DNA of 64,000 bases from Pseudomonas sp. DG56-2 (GCF_004803755.1 NZ_CP032311.1:184501-248500); one strand, 5' to 3'; counted from the first letter of the stretch, positions 25,014 through 34,188 are shown. Notes: generated by a model from the sequence alone, not told the origin. Numbers and translations: made by a program.

Positions 25014-26243
25014 TTAGAACAGTACGCGAGAACGGATAGTGCCCTTGACGTGTTGCAGTTTCTCTTGCGCCAGGTCCGAGTACTCGGCGTCAACGTCGAT
25101 TACCACATAACCAACTTTCTCGTTGGTCTGCAGGAACTGACCGGAGATGTTGATACCGTTTTCGGCGAAGACTTTGTTGATTTCGCTGAGCACGCCAGGA
25201 ATGTTTTCGTGGATGTGCAGCAGGCGGTGTTTGCCTGGGTGCGCCGGCAGGGCAACTTCAGGGAAGTTGACCGACGATACGGACGTACCATTGTCGCTGT
25301 ACTTGACCAGTTTCTCGGCAACTTCCAGACCGATGTTGGCCTGCGCTTCGGCGGTGGAACCACCGATGTGCGGTGTCAGGATCACGTTGTCCAGGCCGCG
25401 CAGCGGGCTTTCGAACTGTTCGTCGTTGGAGCGAGGCTCTACCGGGAACACGTCGATGGCGGCGCCGATCAGGTGCTTGTCCTTGATCGCGGCGGCCAGG
25501 TGATCCAGCTCTACCACAGTGCCGCGAGCGGCGTTGATCAGGATCGAGCCCTTCTTCATCGCGCGAATTTCTTTCTCACCGATCATCCATTGAGTGGACG
25601 GCAGCTCAGGCACGTGCAGCGAAACGATGTCGGCCATTCCCAACAGTTCGTTCAGGCTGGTGACCTGGGTGGCGTTGCCCAGCGGCAGCTTGGTCAGTGG
25701 ATCGTAGAAAAACACCTGCATGCCCAGGCTTTCAGCCAGGACCGACAGTTGAGTACCGATCGAGCCGTAGCCGACGATGCCCAGTTTCTTGCCGCGAATC
25801 TCGAAGGAGTTGGCCGCGCTCTTGATCCAGCCACCACGATGGCAGGAAGCGTTTTTCTCCGGGATGCCGCGCAGCAGCAGGATCGCTTCGGCCAGTACCA
25901 GTTCGGCAACCGAACGGGTGTTGGAGTACGGGGCGTTGAACACGGCAATGCCGCGCTCGCGGGCCGCGTCCAGGTCGACCTGGTTGGTACCGATGCAGAA
26001 ACAGCCGACAGCGACCAGTTTCTTGGCGCAGTCGAAAACCTCTTCGGTCAGTTGGGTGCGCGAGCGGATGCCGATGAAGTGGGCATCAGCGATCTTTTCT
26101 TTCAGTTCGGCGTCGGGCAGAGAACCGGTGAGGTACTCGATGTTGGTATACCCGGCGGCCTTGAGGACGTCCACGGCGGATTGGTGGACGCCTTCGAGTA
26201 GAAGGAACTTGATCTTGCTCTTATCGAGAGAAGTCTTGCTCAT
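25014..26243 (-). CDS. serA: D-3-phosphoglycerate dehydrogenase
   Basis: The first enzyme of serine biosynthesis, oxidising 3-phosphoglycerate with NAD; the bacterial type also reduces 2-oxoglutarate to D-2-hydroxyglutarate. It has 409 residues. The NAD-binding motif is GKKLGIVGYGSIGTQL, the active-site region contains NAARGTVVELDHL and the His in LTPHIGGSTAEAQ, and a C-terminal ACT domain (HIHENIPGVLSEINKVF) provides serine feedback. Length and order match the E. coli type. It is divergent from the D-2-hydroxyglutarate dehydrogenase gene, whose product removes the by-product of this enzyme. Confidence 0.96.
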   Translation of the reverse strand: MSKTSLDKSKIKFLLLEGVHQSAVDVLKAAGYTNIEYLTGSLPDAELKEKIADAHFIGIRSRTQLTEEVFDCAKKLVAVGCFCIGTNQVDLDAARERGIAVFNAPYSNTRSVAELVLAEAILLLRGIPEKNASCHRGGWIKSAANSFEIRGKKLGIVGYGSIGTQLSVLAESLGMQVFFYDPLTKLPLGNATQVTSLNELLGMADIVSLHVPELPSTQWMIGEKEIRAMKKGSILINAARGTVVELDHLAAAIKDKHLIGAAIDVFPVEPRSNDEQFESPLRGLDNVILTPHIGGSTAEAQANIGLEVAEKLVKYSDNGTSVSSVNFPEVALPAHPGKHRLLHIHENIPGVLSEINKVFAENGINISGQFLQTNEKVGYVVIDVDAEYSDLAQEKLQHVKGTIRSRVLF

Positions 26244-26321
26244 CTGCGTAAACCTGTGTCCCGGAGAAAAATGGCAGGGAAGTGAAGCTCTCGCAGCATC
26301 GGCCTAAAGCACGATCAGCGG

Positions 26322-26357
26322 GGGCGTATGCTAGCATGAGTACCCCCTTATACGCCC
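26322..26357. promoter_or_regulatory. Divergent serA promoter region with inverted repeats
   Basis: GGGCGTAT (26322-26329) and its exact reverse complement ATACGCCC (26350-26357) flank a 20-bp centre. The centre begins within the perfect palindrome ATGCTAGCAT (26328-26337), whose TATGCT can serve as a -10 in either direction. The arrangement suggests overlapping divergent promoters under a shared operator between serA and the D-2-hydroxyglutarate dehydrogenase gene. Confidence 0.45.
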
Positions 26358-26415
26358 AGCCCCTGGCACGTGAAGTGTGCTCAGGGTGACTATGAATTGT
26401 TCGAGAGTTCTGTCG

Positions 26416-27813
26416 ATGACCGATTCTGCATTGCTTGATGAGCTGGTGACCCTGGTAGCGCCTGGCAAGGTGTTGACCGATGCCGCATCCCTCGAGACGT
26501 ACGGTAAGGATTGGACCAAGCATTTCGCCCCGGCGCCGCGGGCAATCGTGTTCCCCAAGAGTATCGAGCAGGTTCAGGCCATTGTCCGCTGGGCCAACCA
26601 GCACAAGGTTGCGCTGGTGCCTTCGGGCGGGCGTACGGGACTCTCGGCGGCAGCGGTGGCAGCCAACGGCGAAGTAGTCGTGTCTTTCGACTATATGAAC
26701 CAGATCCTGGCTTTCGATGAGTTCGACCGCACTGTGGTTTGCCAGCCGGGGGTGATTACCGAGCAATTGCAGAATTTCGCCGAAGACAAGGGCTTGTACT
26801 ATCCAGTGGACTTCGCCTCGGCAGGTTCCAGCCAGATTGGCGGCAATATCGGCACCAATGCCGGCGGAATCAAGGTGATTCGCTACGGCATGACCCGTAA
26901 CTGGGTCGCGGGCCTGAAGGTTGTAACCGGTGCCGGTGACGTGCTGGAACTGAACAAAGACCTGATCAAGAACGCTACCGGCTATGACCTGCGCCAGTTG
27001 TTCATCGGTGCCGAAGGAACACTGGGCCTGGTGGTCGAAGCGACCATGCGTCTGGATCGCGCTCCGAACAACCTCACGGCCATGGTGCTGGGCACCCCGG
27101 ACTTCGATTCGATCATGCCGGTACTGCATGCCTTCCGTGACAAGCTCGACCTGACTGCTTTCGAGTTCTTTTCCGACAAGGCGCTGGCCAAGATCATGGG
27201 TCGCGGCGATGTTCCCGCGCCGTTCGACACACCCTGTCCGTTCTACGCACTGTTGGAGTTTGAAGCCAGCACTGAAGAGGTCGCCAACGCTGCCTTGGCC
27301 ACCTTCGAGCACTGCGTGGAGCAGGGCTGGGTGCTGGATGGGGTGATGAGCCAGAGCGAGCAGCAGTTGCAGAACCTTTGGAAGCTGCGCGAGTACATAT
27401 CCGAAACCATCTCGCACTGGACACCGTACAAGAACGATATTTCGGTCACTGTATCGAAAGTGCCGGCATTTCTACGGGATATCGATGCGATCGTCGAAGA
27501 AAACTACCCAGACTTTGAAGTGGTCTGGTACGGCCACATTGGTGACGGTAACCTGCACCTGAACATTCTCAAGCCCGATACCTTGAGCAAGGATGAGTTC
27601 TTTGCCAAGTGCGCTACGGTGAACAAATGGGTGTTTGAGATCGTCCAGCGGTATAACGGTTCGATTTCCGCCGAGCATGGTGTAGGCATGACCAAACGTG
27701 ATTACCTCACCTACAGCCGTTCGCCTGTGGAAATTCAATACATGAAAGCGGTGAAGGCGGTGTTCGATCCGAACGGGATCATGAACCCGGGCAAAATTTT
27801 CGCTGTCGAGTAA
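26416..27813 (+). CDS. FAD-linked D-2-hydroxyglutarate dehydrogenase
   Basis: A 465-residue flavoenzyme of the FAD-binding type-4 / lactate dehydrogenase-like family. The FAD domain has PSGGRTGLSAAAV and GGNIGTNAGGIKVIRYG. The C-terminal cap has the metal and substrate residues in GHIGDGNLHLN and SAEHGVGMTKR. Start: the ATG before TDSALL; an earlier in-frame ATG adds 13 residues without family support. In Pseudomonas this enzyme is known to be coupled to SerA: it reoxidises the D-2-hydroxyglutarate made by SerA. The divergent pairing here supports that assignment over a simple glycolate or lactate oxidase. Confidence 0.9.
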   Translation: MTDSALLDELVTLVAPGKVLTDAASLETYGKDWTKHFAPAPRAIVFPKSIEQVQAIVRWANQHKVALVPSGGRTGLSAAAVAANGEVVVSFDYMNQILAFDEFDRTVVCQPGVITEQLQNFAEDKGLYYPVDFASAGSSQIGGNIGTNAGGIKVIRYGMTRNWVAGLKVVTGAGDVLELNKDLIKNATGYDLRQLFIGAEGTLGLVVEATMRLDRAPNNLTAMVLGTPDFDSIMPVLHAFRDKLDLTAFEFFSDKALAKIMGRGDVPAPFDTPCPFYALLEFEASTEEVANAALATFEHCVEQGWVLDGVMSQSEQQLQNLWKLREYISETISHWTPYKNDISVTVSKVPAFLRDIDAIVEENYPDFEVVWYGHIGDGNLHLNILKPDTLSKDEFFAKCATVNKWVFEIVQRYNGSISAEHGVGMTKRDYLTYSRSPVEIQYMKAVKAVFDPNGIMNPGKIFAVE

Positions 27814-27855
27814 GTCAAAGGCAATAAGAGCTTCCAATAGCGCCAGGAGTCGGTA

Positions 27856-28521
27856 ATGAGCTATCAGCACCAGTATGTAGACGGCACGCGTATTCACTTT
27901 CCCCTGGGCAAGGTGGTGTGCATCGGGCGCAACTATGCCGAGCACGCCAAAGAGTTGGACAATCCAATCCCCAGCGAGCCGCTGCTGTTCATCAAGCCAG
28001 GCAGCTGCGTGGTGCCGCTGGAGGGCGGTTTTAAAATTCCCACCGAGCGTGGCTCGGTGCACTACGAGGCGGAAATCGCCGTGTTGCTGGGCAAGTCGTT
28101 GTCTCCCGACCCTAGCGAAGAAGAAGTACTCGACGCCATTTCCGGTTTCGCCCCGGCACTCGACTTGACCCTGCGCGACCTCCAGGCCGAACTCAAAGCC
28201 AAGGGGCTGCCGTGGGAGCGCGCCAAGTGTTTTGACGGTGCTTGTGTGCTGCCGCCTTTCGTTTCTGGCAGTACCTTCGAAGACCTCGCTGACGTCGGTA
28301 TTCGCCTGACCATTAACGGTGAGGTGCGTCAGGATGGGAACAGTGCCCTGATGCTTAACCCGATCGTGCCTATGATTCAGCATATGGCCTCGCAGTTCAG
28401 CCTGCAGGCGGGAGATGTGATTCTCACCGGTACGCCAGTTGGCGTTGGCCCCCTCAATCCGGGCGACGAACTGGTCCTGGAACTGCCGGATGCGTGCCGC
28501 TTCGAAAGCAAAGTGTTGTAG
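27856..28521 (+). CDS. Fumarylacetoacetate hydrolase family protein
   Basis: A 221-residue FAH-superfamily protein, the short form that includes acylpyruvases and oxaloacetate decarboxylase/tautomerases. Metal-binding and core motifs are VVCIGRNYAEHAKEL, the Glu pair in VHYEAEIAVLLG, and DVILTGTPVGVGPLNPGDEL. It is cytoplasmic. It lies 42 bp downstream of the D-2-hydroxyglutarate dehydrogenase gene and may be cotranscribed, as in other pseudomonads. Exact substrate is unknown; oxaloacetate or a related 2,4-dioxo acid is most likely. Confidence 0.9.
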   Translation: MSYQHQYVDGTRIHFPLGKVVCIGRNYAEHAKELDNPIPSEPLLFIKPGSCVVPLEGGFKIPTERGSVHYEAEIAVLLGKSLSPDPSEEEVLDAISGFAPALDLTLRDLQAELKAKGLPWERAKCFDGACVLPPFVSGSTFEDLADVGIRLTINGEVRQDGNSALMLNPIVPMIQHMASQFSLQAGDVILTGTPVGVGPLNPGDELVLELPDACRFESKVL

Positions 28522-28529
28522 TCCTTCGC

Positions 28530-28552
28530 GGCAGCCAGTCACGCTGGCTGCC
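28530..28552 (+). terminator. Hairpin after the FAH-family gene
   Basis: A perfect 9-bp stem GGCAGCCAG-TCACG-CTGGCTGCC begins 8 bp past the stop. No immediate T-run follows, though a run of T occurs about 20 bp later, so termination efficiency is uncertain. Confidence 0.55.
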
Positions 28553-28624
28553 CACGCTCTGTCAGCTTTTGGCATTTTTTTCACAATCAATCCGGATAAT
28601 GCTCGCCGGTCTGGCTCTACGAAG

Positions 28625-28650
28625 TGCCAGTAATGTGATATTAACTGGCA
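28625..28650. promoter_or_regulatory. Inverted repeat just before the first SdiA-regulated-type gene
   Basis: TGCCAGT (28625-28631) and ACTGGCA (28644-28650) flank GATATT-type AT-rich sequence and are followed by seven A. The repeat ends 19 bp before the start codon, so it could be an operator or a 5'-UTR hairpin. Confidence 0.4.
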
Positions 28651-28669
28651 AAAAAAGAGCATAGATCCC

Positions 28670-29602
28670 ATGGCCACTCCCCTCCCTTCCGGTAAATCGG
28701 TGCCGTCTGCACGAAAGCGCGGGCTCGCCTTGCGTTGGTCGACCTGGTTGGCTGCGGCAGCCGTCATTGGCTACGGCGTGGCAATTGCCATGCACTGGGA
28801 TGATCGCGGGCTGCTGTGGTTGCAAGAAGGTTTCGAGAGTCCTGTCGAGCAAAAAGCCAGCATTTGGTTACCGGACTATAAGGTCGACATCGATGCCAAG
28901 GTGTTGCCTGGCATGGAAGATGATGAAGCTTCCGATCTGACCTATAACCCGGTCAGCAAGACCTTGTTCGCGGTGATGGGCAAGAACCCCTTCCTGGTCG
29001 AACTGACCCTCGACGGCGATGTACTGCGCAAAATACCGTTGGTTGGCTGGAGCAATCCCGAAGGTGTTGCTGCGCTCGAGGGTGGGCGCTTGGCGATTGT
29101 CGACGAACGTGATCACAAAATGACCGTCGTTACCTTGAACGCCGATACCCGTTCGCTGAATATTGCTGATTTCCCGCAATATGACCTGGGGCCGTCGGAA
29201 GACCAGAACAAGGCTTTCGAGGCAGTGGCCTGGGACCCGCGCCAGCAGCGCATTGTGCTTGGTGAAGAGCGCCCGCCTGCCTTGTTTACCTGGAACAGCG
29301 ACGGACACAGCCCGTTAACGGGGGATAAGAAGCCGCTGCCAAACGACGAGTTAGACCTGCGCAACCTTTCGGCCCTGGGCATTGATCCGCGTACCGGGCA
29401 CATGCTGGTGCTGTCTGCCGACTCCAATATGCTGTTGGAATTGAACGAGGCGGGCGAGCAAGTCAGCTTCATGACCCTGCTGGGTGGTTTCAATGGTCTG
29501 AACAAGCGTATTCCGCGCGCTGAAGGCGTGGCCATGGACGAGCATGGCACTCTGTACATCGTCAGCGAGCCAGACTTGTTCTATCGTTTCAAGAAGCCCT
29601 GA
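28670..29602 (+). CDS. SdiA-regulated domain protein, copy 1
   Basis: A 310-residue membrane-anchored protein of the SdiA-regulated family (a beta-propeller-like fold named for an E. coli gene under SdiA control). One N-terminal hydrophobic helix follows a basic start. The periplasmic domain has EDDEASDLTYNPVSKTLFAV, EGVAALEGGRLAIVDERD, NKAFEAVAWDPRQQRI and the C-terminal RAEGVAMDEHGTLYIVSEPDLFYRF. The residues resemble phytase- or esterase-like propellers, but no activity is established. A second copy follows 68 bp downstream, so this is a tandem duplication. Confidence 0.85.
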   Translation: MATPLPSGKSVPSARKRGLALRWSTWLAAAAVIGYGVAIAMHWDDRGLLWLQEGFESPVEQKASIWLPDYKVDIDAKVLPGMEDDEASDLTYNPVSKTLFAVMGKNPFLVELTLDGDVLRKIPLVGWSNPEGVAALEGGRLAIVDERDHKMTVVTLNADTRSLNIADFPQYDLGPSEDQNKAFEAVAWDPRQQRIVLGEERPPALFTWNSDGHSPLTGDKKPLPNDELDLRNLSALGIDPRTGHMLVLSADSNMLLELNEAGEQVSFMTLLGGFNGLNKRIPRAEGVAMDEHGTLYIVSEPDLFYRFKKP

Positions 29603-29670
29603 TCAGGATTTAAGCTTGGCTTCAGTTGCATGTGGTTAGATTCAGGCAGTCATCTACAGAGTCCCCCTGA

Positions 29671-30582
29671 ATGCGCCGCTACATCCGTCTACCGCTGATT
29701 TTCCTGGTTGCCAGTCTGTTGGCCTTGCTCGTGCTTGCGCTTGCGGGCCAACAGTACCGTTTGTTCGAACGTGGCTGGTTCAACCTCAAGACCTGGTGGC
29801 AGCCATTCGAGCAGAGTATTGGCCTGGACCAGTACCGCGTGACCATCGAAGCACAGACCGTTGAAGGTCTGGATGACGATATTTCCGCACTGACCTTCGA
29901 TCCCGACCGCAAAAGCCTGTTTACCGTAACCAACAAGCGTTCAGAGCTGATCGAGCTGTCGCTCGACGGGCGCATTCTGCGCCGTGTGCCGTTGACCGGT
30001 TTTGGTGATCCGGAGGCGGTGGAATATGTCGGCCCCGGCAGTTACGTGATCACGGATGAGCGTGAGCAGCGCCTGATACGCGTCCATCTGAGCGAGAACA
30101 CCTTGTTTCTGGATGCCAAGGATGCCGAGCAACTCACGTTGGGTATCGGCCTGAACGGTAATAAAGGATTCGAGGGGCTGGCCTACGACTCGGCGGGCAA
30201 GCGTCTGTTCGTAGCCAAGGAACGCGACCCGATGTTGATCTACGAGGTGCATGGATTCCCCCATGACAACCCGGAGCAGCCTTACGCCGTGCATGTAGTG
30301 CAGGACCAGAAACGGGACTCGCGGCTGTTTGTGCGCGACCTGTCGAGCCTGCAGTTCGACGAGCGCAGCGGGCATTTGCTGGCGCTGTCGGATGAGTCGC
30401 AGTTGGTGCTGGAGCTCGATGTGAAGGGTAAACCCTTGAGCACACTGTCGTTGCGCAAGGGCTTCCAGGGCTTGAAACGCAGCGTGCCGCAAGCCGAAGG
30501 TATCGCCATGGACGATGCCGGGACCATTTACCTGGTCAGCGAACCGAACCTGTTTTACGTGTTCAAGAAGCCGACCGAGTAA
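29671..30582 (+). CDS. SdiA-regulated domain protein, copy 2
   Basis: A 303-residue paralogue of the preceding gene with the same plan: an N-terminal membrane anchor (LPLIFLVASLLALLVLALAG) and a periplasmic SdiA-regulated domain. Parallel motifs are LDDDISALTFDPDRKSLFTV, YVITDEREQRLIRV, NKGFEGLAYDSAGKRLFVAKERDP and QAEGIAMDDAGTIYLVSEPNLFYVF. The C-termini are highly similar and the N-termini divergent, indicating an old duplication with both copies kept. It is convergent with rpiA. Role unknown. Confidence 0.85.
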   Translation: MRRYIRLPLIFLVASLLALLVLALAGQQYRLFERGWFNLKTWWQPFEQSIGLDQYRVTIEAQTVEGLDDDISALTFDPDRKSLFTVTNKRSELIELSLDGRILRRVPLTGFGDPEAVEYVGPGSYVITDEREQRLIRVHLSENTLFLDAKDAEQLTLGIGLNGNKGFEGLAYDSAGKRLFVAKERDPMLIYEVHGFPHDNPEQPYAVHVVQDQKRDSRLFVRDLSSLQFDERSGHLLALSDESQLVLELDVKGKPLSTLSLRKGFQGLKRSVPQAEGIAMDDAGTIYLVSEPNLFYVFKKPTE

Positions 30583-30596
30583 CGAATCTTTGAGCT

Positions 30597-30617
30597 GACC
30601 CTCAGGCTTTGAGGGTC
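30597..30617. terminator. Hairpin between convergent SdiA-type gene and rpiA
   Basis: GACCCTCA-GGCTT-TGAGGGTC, an 8-bp perfect stem that overlaps the rpiA stop codon. There is no T-run, so it is only a possible terminator for the + strand gene. Confidence 0.35.
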
Positions 30618-31273
30618 TTGACGCCTTCTGCGGTGCCGAGCAGCAGCAGGTCGGCTGGGCGGGCGGCGAACAAGCCGTTGGTGACCACGCCGACAATGGC
30701 GTTGATCTGGCTTTCCAGCTCTACCGGGTTGGTGATCTGCATGTTAAAGACGTCGAGAATGATGTTGCCGTTATCGGTGACTACACCTTCGCGATACACC
30801 GGGTCCCCCCCCAGCTTGACCAACTGGCGCGCCACATGGCTGCGGGCCATTGGGATGACCTCGACCGGCAGCGGGAAAGCGCCAAGTACCGGTACCAGCT
30901 TACTGGCGTCGGCGATGCAGATGAAGGTCTTGGCCACTGCCGCGACGATTTTCTCGCGGGTCAGGGCCGCGCCGCCGCCCTTGATCAGGTTCAGGTGCTC
31001 GTCGCTCTCGTCAGCGCCGTCGACATAGAACTCCAGGTCGCTGACCGTGTTCAGCTCGTAGACCGGAATACCATGGCCCTTCAGGCGCGCGGCGGTGGCT
31101 TCGGAACTGGCAACCGCACCATCGAAGGCTGTCTTGTGTTTGGCCAGGGCGTCGATGAAGCAATTGGCGGTCGAGCCAGTGCCAACGCCGACGACGCTCT
31201 TGTCGTCGAGCTTGGGCAAAATGAAATCGACAGCGGCCTGGGCGACAGCCTGTTTGAGTTGGTCCTGGGTCAT
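30602..31273 (-). CDS. rpiA: Ribose-5-phosphate isomerase A
   Basis: Interconverts ribose-5-phosphate and ribulose-5-phosphate in the pentose phosphate pathway. The protein has 223 residues from the ATG before TQDQLKQ, the length expected for RpiA; the frame stays open upstream but has no family similarity there. Motifs are [14 protein letters not shown], the catalytic region [27 protein letters not shown], and [22 protein letters not shown]. It is divergent from ilvA with about 135 bp between starts, a common Pseudomonas arrangement. Confidence 0.96.
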   Translation of the reverse strand: MTQDQLKQAVAQAAVDFILPKLDDKSVVGVGTGSTANCFIDALAKHKTAFDGAVASSEATAARLKGHGIPVYELNTVSDLEFYVDGADESDEHLNLIKGGGAALTREKIVAAVAKTFICIADASKLVPVLGAFPLPVEVIPMARSHVARQLVKLGGDPVYREGVVTDNGNIILDVFNMQITNPVELESQINAIVGVVTNGLFAARPADLLLLGTAEGVKTLKA

Positions 31274-31409
31274 GCGGGCTCCGAAGCGGGGAGGAGTATC
31301 GTGAAGGCGCGTAGTATAGCGGCTAAAACCCCGGACTTGCTGTGGTCGCCCGACAGGGCGCTGGGGTAGACTCGCAAACCCCGCCCAACCGCCCAGTGAT
31401 GCTTTCCCG

Positions 31410-32924
31410 ATGCTCGAACAGTACGTCAAGAAGATCCTCACCTCGCGCGTTTACGACGTTGCCGTCGAAACCCCATTGCACACCGCCGGCCAACTGAGCA
31501 AGCGTCTGGGCAACAACATATTGCTCAAGCGCGAAGACTTGCAGCCAGTGTTCTCGTTCAAGATTCGGGGTGCTTACAACAAGCTGGCGCAGCTTTCTCC
31601 TGAAGAGCTGGCCCGTGGTGTGGTCACCGCTTCGGCTGGCAATCACGCCCAGGGTGTAGCCCTCGCGGCGCGGGAGTTGGGGATCAAAGCGACCATCGTC
31701 ATGCCCAAGACCACCCCTGAGATCAAGATCGAAGGCGTCCGTTCCCGCGGTGGCAAGGTAGTGCTGCATGGCGACTCGTTCCCTGAGGCGCTGGCTTACT
31801 CGCTCAAGCTGGTGGACGAGAAGGGCTTTGTCTACATCCATCCCTATGACGACCCGCACACCATTGCCGGCCAGGGTACGGTGGCCATGGAAATCCTGCG
31901 CCAGCACCCAGGCCAACTGGATGCGATCTTCGTTCCGGTAGGCGGCGGCGGCTTGATTGCCGGTATTGCCGCTTATGTGAAATACCTGCGTCCTGAAATC
32001 AAAGTCATCGGTGTCGAGCCAGATGATTCCAACTGCCTGCAAGCCGCCATGGCTTCCGGTGAGCGCGTAATTCTGCCGCAGGTCGGGCTGTTTGCCGATG
32101 GCGTGGCGGTGGCCCAGATCGGTCAGCACACCTTCGACATCTGCAAATCCTATGTCGATGAAGTAATCACTGTCAGCACAGACGAGATCTGCGCCGCCAT
32201 CAAGGATATCTACGACGATACCCGCTCGATCACCGAACCTGCCGGTGCTTTGGGCGTGGCTGGGATCAAAAAATACGTCGAGCTCAACGGCAGCACTGGC
32301 CAGACCCTGGTGGCGATCGACTCCGGCGCCAACGTCAACTTCGATCGCTTGCGTCATGTCGCCGAGCGTGCCGAGTTGGGGGAAGGTCGCGAAGCGATCA
32401 TTGCGGTGACCATCCCCGAGCAGCCGGGCAGTTTCAAGGCGTTCTGCGAGGCCATCGGCAAGCGCCAGATCACCGAATTCAACTACCGTTACCACGCCGA
32501 TGGCGAGGCGCACATCTTTGTCGGCGTGCAAACCCACCCAGACACCGACCCGCGCAGCGCCCTGATCCAAAGCCTGACCGAGCAAGGCTTCCCGGTACTC
32601 GACCTGACCGATAACGAACTGGCTAAACTGCATATCCGCCATATGGTCGGTGGCCATGCGGCGCGGGTCAGTGATGAACTGGTACTGCGTTTCGAGTTCC
32701 CTGAGCGCCCAGGCGCCTTGTTTAACTTCCTCAACAAGCTGGGCGGGCGCTGGAATATTTCGATGTTCCATTATCGCAACCATGGCGCGGCCGATGGTCG
32801 CGTGGTCGCCGGCCTGCAAGTTCCGGATGATGAGCGCCACCTGGTCCCAGCCGCCCTGGCCAAGATCGGCTACCCGTATTGGGACGAAACTGATAACCCT
32901 GCGTACCGGCTGTTCCTGGGCTGA
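31410..32924 (+). CDS. ilvA: Biosynthetic threonine ammonia-lyase
   Basis: A PLP enzyme that deaminates threonine to 2-oxobutyrate, the first committed step to isoleucine. It has 504 residues. The PLP lysine is in [11 protein letters not shown], the glycine-rich phosphate loop is VGGGGLIAG, and [10 protein letters not shown] is characteristic. Two ACT-like regulatory domains fill the last 170 residues ([16 protein letters not shown] and [16 protein letters not shown]), so isoleucine inhibition is expected. The start ATG lies behind a short leader. Confidence 0.95.
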   Translation: MLEQYVKKILTSRVYDVAVETPLHTAGQLSKRLGNNILLKREDLQPVFSFKIRGAYNKLAQLSPEELARGVVTASAGNHAQGVALAARELGIKATIVMPKTTPEIKIEGVRSRGGKVVLHGDSFPEALAYSLKLVDEKGFVYIHPYDDPHTIAGQGTVAMEILRQHPGQLDAIFVPVGGGGLIAGIAAYVKYLRPEIKVIGVEPDDSNCLQAAMASGERVILPQVGLFADGVAVAQIGQHTFDICKSYVDEVITVSTDEICAAIKDIYDDTRSITEPAGALGVAGIKKYVELNGSTGQTLVAIDSGANVNFDRLRHVAERAELGEGREAIIAVTIPEQPGSFKAFCEAIGKRQITEFNYRYHADGEAHIFVGVQTHPDTDPRSALIQSLTEQGFPVLDLTDNELAKLHIRHMVGGHAARVSDELVLRFEFPERPGALFNFLNKLGGRWNISMFHYRNHGAADGRVVAGLQVPDDERHLVPAALAKIGYPYWDETDNPAYRLFLG

Positions 32925-32962
32925 GCGGCTACGCTCAGAACAGCCCACAAGGAAGCAATGAC

Positions 32963-33391
32963 ATGGAATACCTGACGACTCTCAAGGCCCTGCACGTCGC
33001 GGCCACCGTGCTGCTGCTGGGCAGTGCCCTTGGCTTGGCGATATGGACGTGGCTTGCGCGCCGAAAAGGCGACACCGCAGCCGCGAGCCGGCTGATGCAG
33101 CGCCCGCTGGTGTTTGTCTGGCTGTTGATGGGCATCTGCCTGGTGAACATGCCGTTCACTGGCTGGTGGCTGGTTCACCTGATCGGCTGGCCATTGGGCC
33201 AGACCTGGGTACTGGGCTCCAGCGTGATCTATACCTTCGGCGCCTTCAGCTGGTTCTGGCTGCTGGCCCGGGTCAATCGCCTGCGCACTGCGCCAACTGC
33301 GGGTAACCCGAAGTTCACCGTAGCCTTGGCAGTGTTCAGCGGTGTTTGCTTCATTGCCATCGCCGGTCTGATGGGCGCCAAGCCGGTCTGA
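32963..33391 (+). CDS. DUF2269 family integral membrane protein
   Basis: A 142-residue inner-membrane protein with four hydrophobic spans (starting LKALHVAATVLLLGSALGLAIW). The conserved histidine near the start and the GWWLVHLIGWPLGQTWV segment match DUF2269. It is 38 bp after ilvA and may be read from the same promoter. Function is unknown; haem or quinone interaction has been guessed for related small membrane proteins but nothing here shows it. Confidence 0.8.
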   Translation: MEYLTTLKALHVAATVLLLGSALGLAIWTWLARRKGDTAAASRLMQRPLVFVWLLMGICLVNMPFTGWWLVHLIGWPLGQTWVLGSSVIYTFGAFSWFWLLARVNRLRTAPTAGNPKFTVALAVFSGVCFIAIAGLMGAKPV

Positions 33392-33402
33392 TCAGGTAAC
33401 CC

Positions 33403-33475
33403 TGTAGACACAGGCTTGCCGCGCGAAAAGGCTTTCACTGCCTGAACACATCGCGGGGCAAGCCTGCTTCTGCGG
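33403..33475. repeat. Inverted REP pair between DUF2269 gene and HAD phosphatase gene
   Basis: Left unit CTGTAGACACAGGCTTGCCG followed by CGCGA; right unit ATCGCGGGGCAAGCCTGCTT followed by CTGCGG, in opposite orientation with about 23 bp between. It separates two convergent genes. Confidence 0.65.
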
Positions 33476-33480
33476 TGTGA

Positions 33481-34137
33481 TCAATCGCGCAGGCTGATCA
33501 CCGGCCATCCGCGTTTTTCGGCTTCTGCGCGCAGGTTGGGATCTGGATCGACGGCAACCGGGTTGGCGACCTGCTCCAGTAGCGGCAGGTCGTTCATCGA
33601 GTCGCTGTAGAAGTAGCTGCCCTCAAGGTTCAGGTCATTTTCCTTCAGCCAGCGATTGAGCCGGGTAACCTTGCCTTCACGGAAGCACGGCACGTCGGTG
33701 CTGCGGCCTGTGTAGCGACCGTCTGCCATCTCACATTCGGTTGCCAGCAGGGTTTCCACGTCCAGGCGTTTGGCAATCGGCCCGGTAATGAAACGGTTGG
33801 TGGCGGTGATGATGACCAGCTTGTCGCCTGCATCACGGTGCTTTTTCAGCAGGGCCAGGGCTTTGGGCTGGACGATTGGCTCGACGCAGTCGCGCATGAA
33901 GTCGCGATGCCATTCGTCGAGTTGGGCCATTTCGGTATTGGCCAGGATCTCCAGGGTAAATTCCAGGTAGGCATTGAGGTCCAGCTTGCCGGCCAGGTAG
34001 TCCTGATAGAACTCGTCATTACGATTCTTGTAGGCCACCGGGTCGAGAATGCCGCGCTCGCACAGATAGTCGCCCCAGGCGTGGTCGCTGTCGCCGCCAA
34101 GTAGGGTGTTGTCCAGATCGAATAAAGCCAGGCGCAT
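33481..34137 (-). CDS. HAD-IB phosphatase, probable histidinol-phosphate phosphatase
   Basis: A 218-residue HAD-superfamily subclass IB phosphatase. Motif I is [12 protein letters not shown] (nucleophile Asp at about residue 7). Motif II is IITATN, and motif III/IV lies in [17 protein letters not shown] helical cap lies between motifs I and II. It resembles phosphoserine phosphatases; however, the P. aeruginosa orthologue in the same place (PA0335, next to rppH) has been reported as a histidinol-phosphate phosphatase needed for histidine synthesis. I favour that role on synteny. It is divergent from rppH. Confidence 0.8.
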   Translation of the reverse strand: MRLALFDLDNTLLGGDSDHAWGDYLCERGILDPVAYKNRNDEFYQDYLAGKLDLNAYLEFTLEILANTEMAQLDEWHRDFMRDCVEPIVQPKALALLKKHRDAGDKLVIITATNRFITGPIAKRLDVETLLATECEMADGRYTGRSTDVPCFREGKVTRLNRWLKENDLNLEGSYFYSDSMNDLPLLEQVANPVAVDPDPNLRAEAEKRGWPVISLRD

Positions 34138-34158
34138 TTAAGTCACTCGCATAACATC

Positions 34159-34188
34159 TGAAAAGTCCCACAGAATACGGACTTTTCA
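34159..34188. promoter_or_regulatory. 10-bp perfect inverted repeat between HAD phosphatase and rppH
   Basis: TGAAAAGTCC (34159-34168) and GGACTTTTCA (34179-34188) are exact reverse complements with a 10-bp centre CACAGAATAC. The repeat ends 22 bp before the HAD start on the minus strand, where it could fold in the mRNA leader or act as an operator. The rest of the gap is plain promoter-like DNA. Confidence 0.5.

Noticed and set aside
31323..32948. 541-codon open frame antisense to ilvA
   Set aside because: It has no domain and covers the full ilvA coding region, which is unmistakable.
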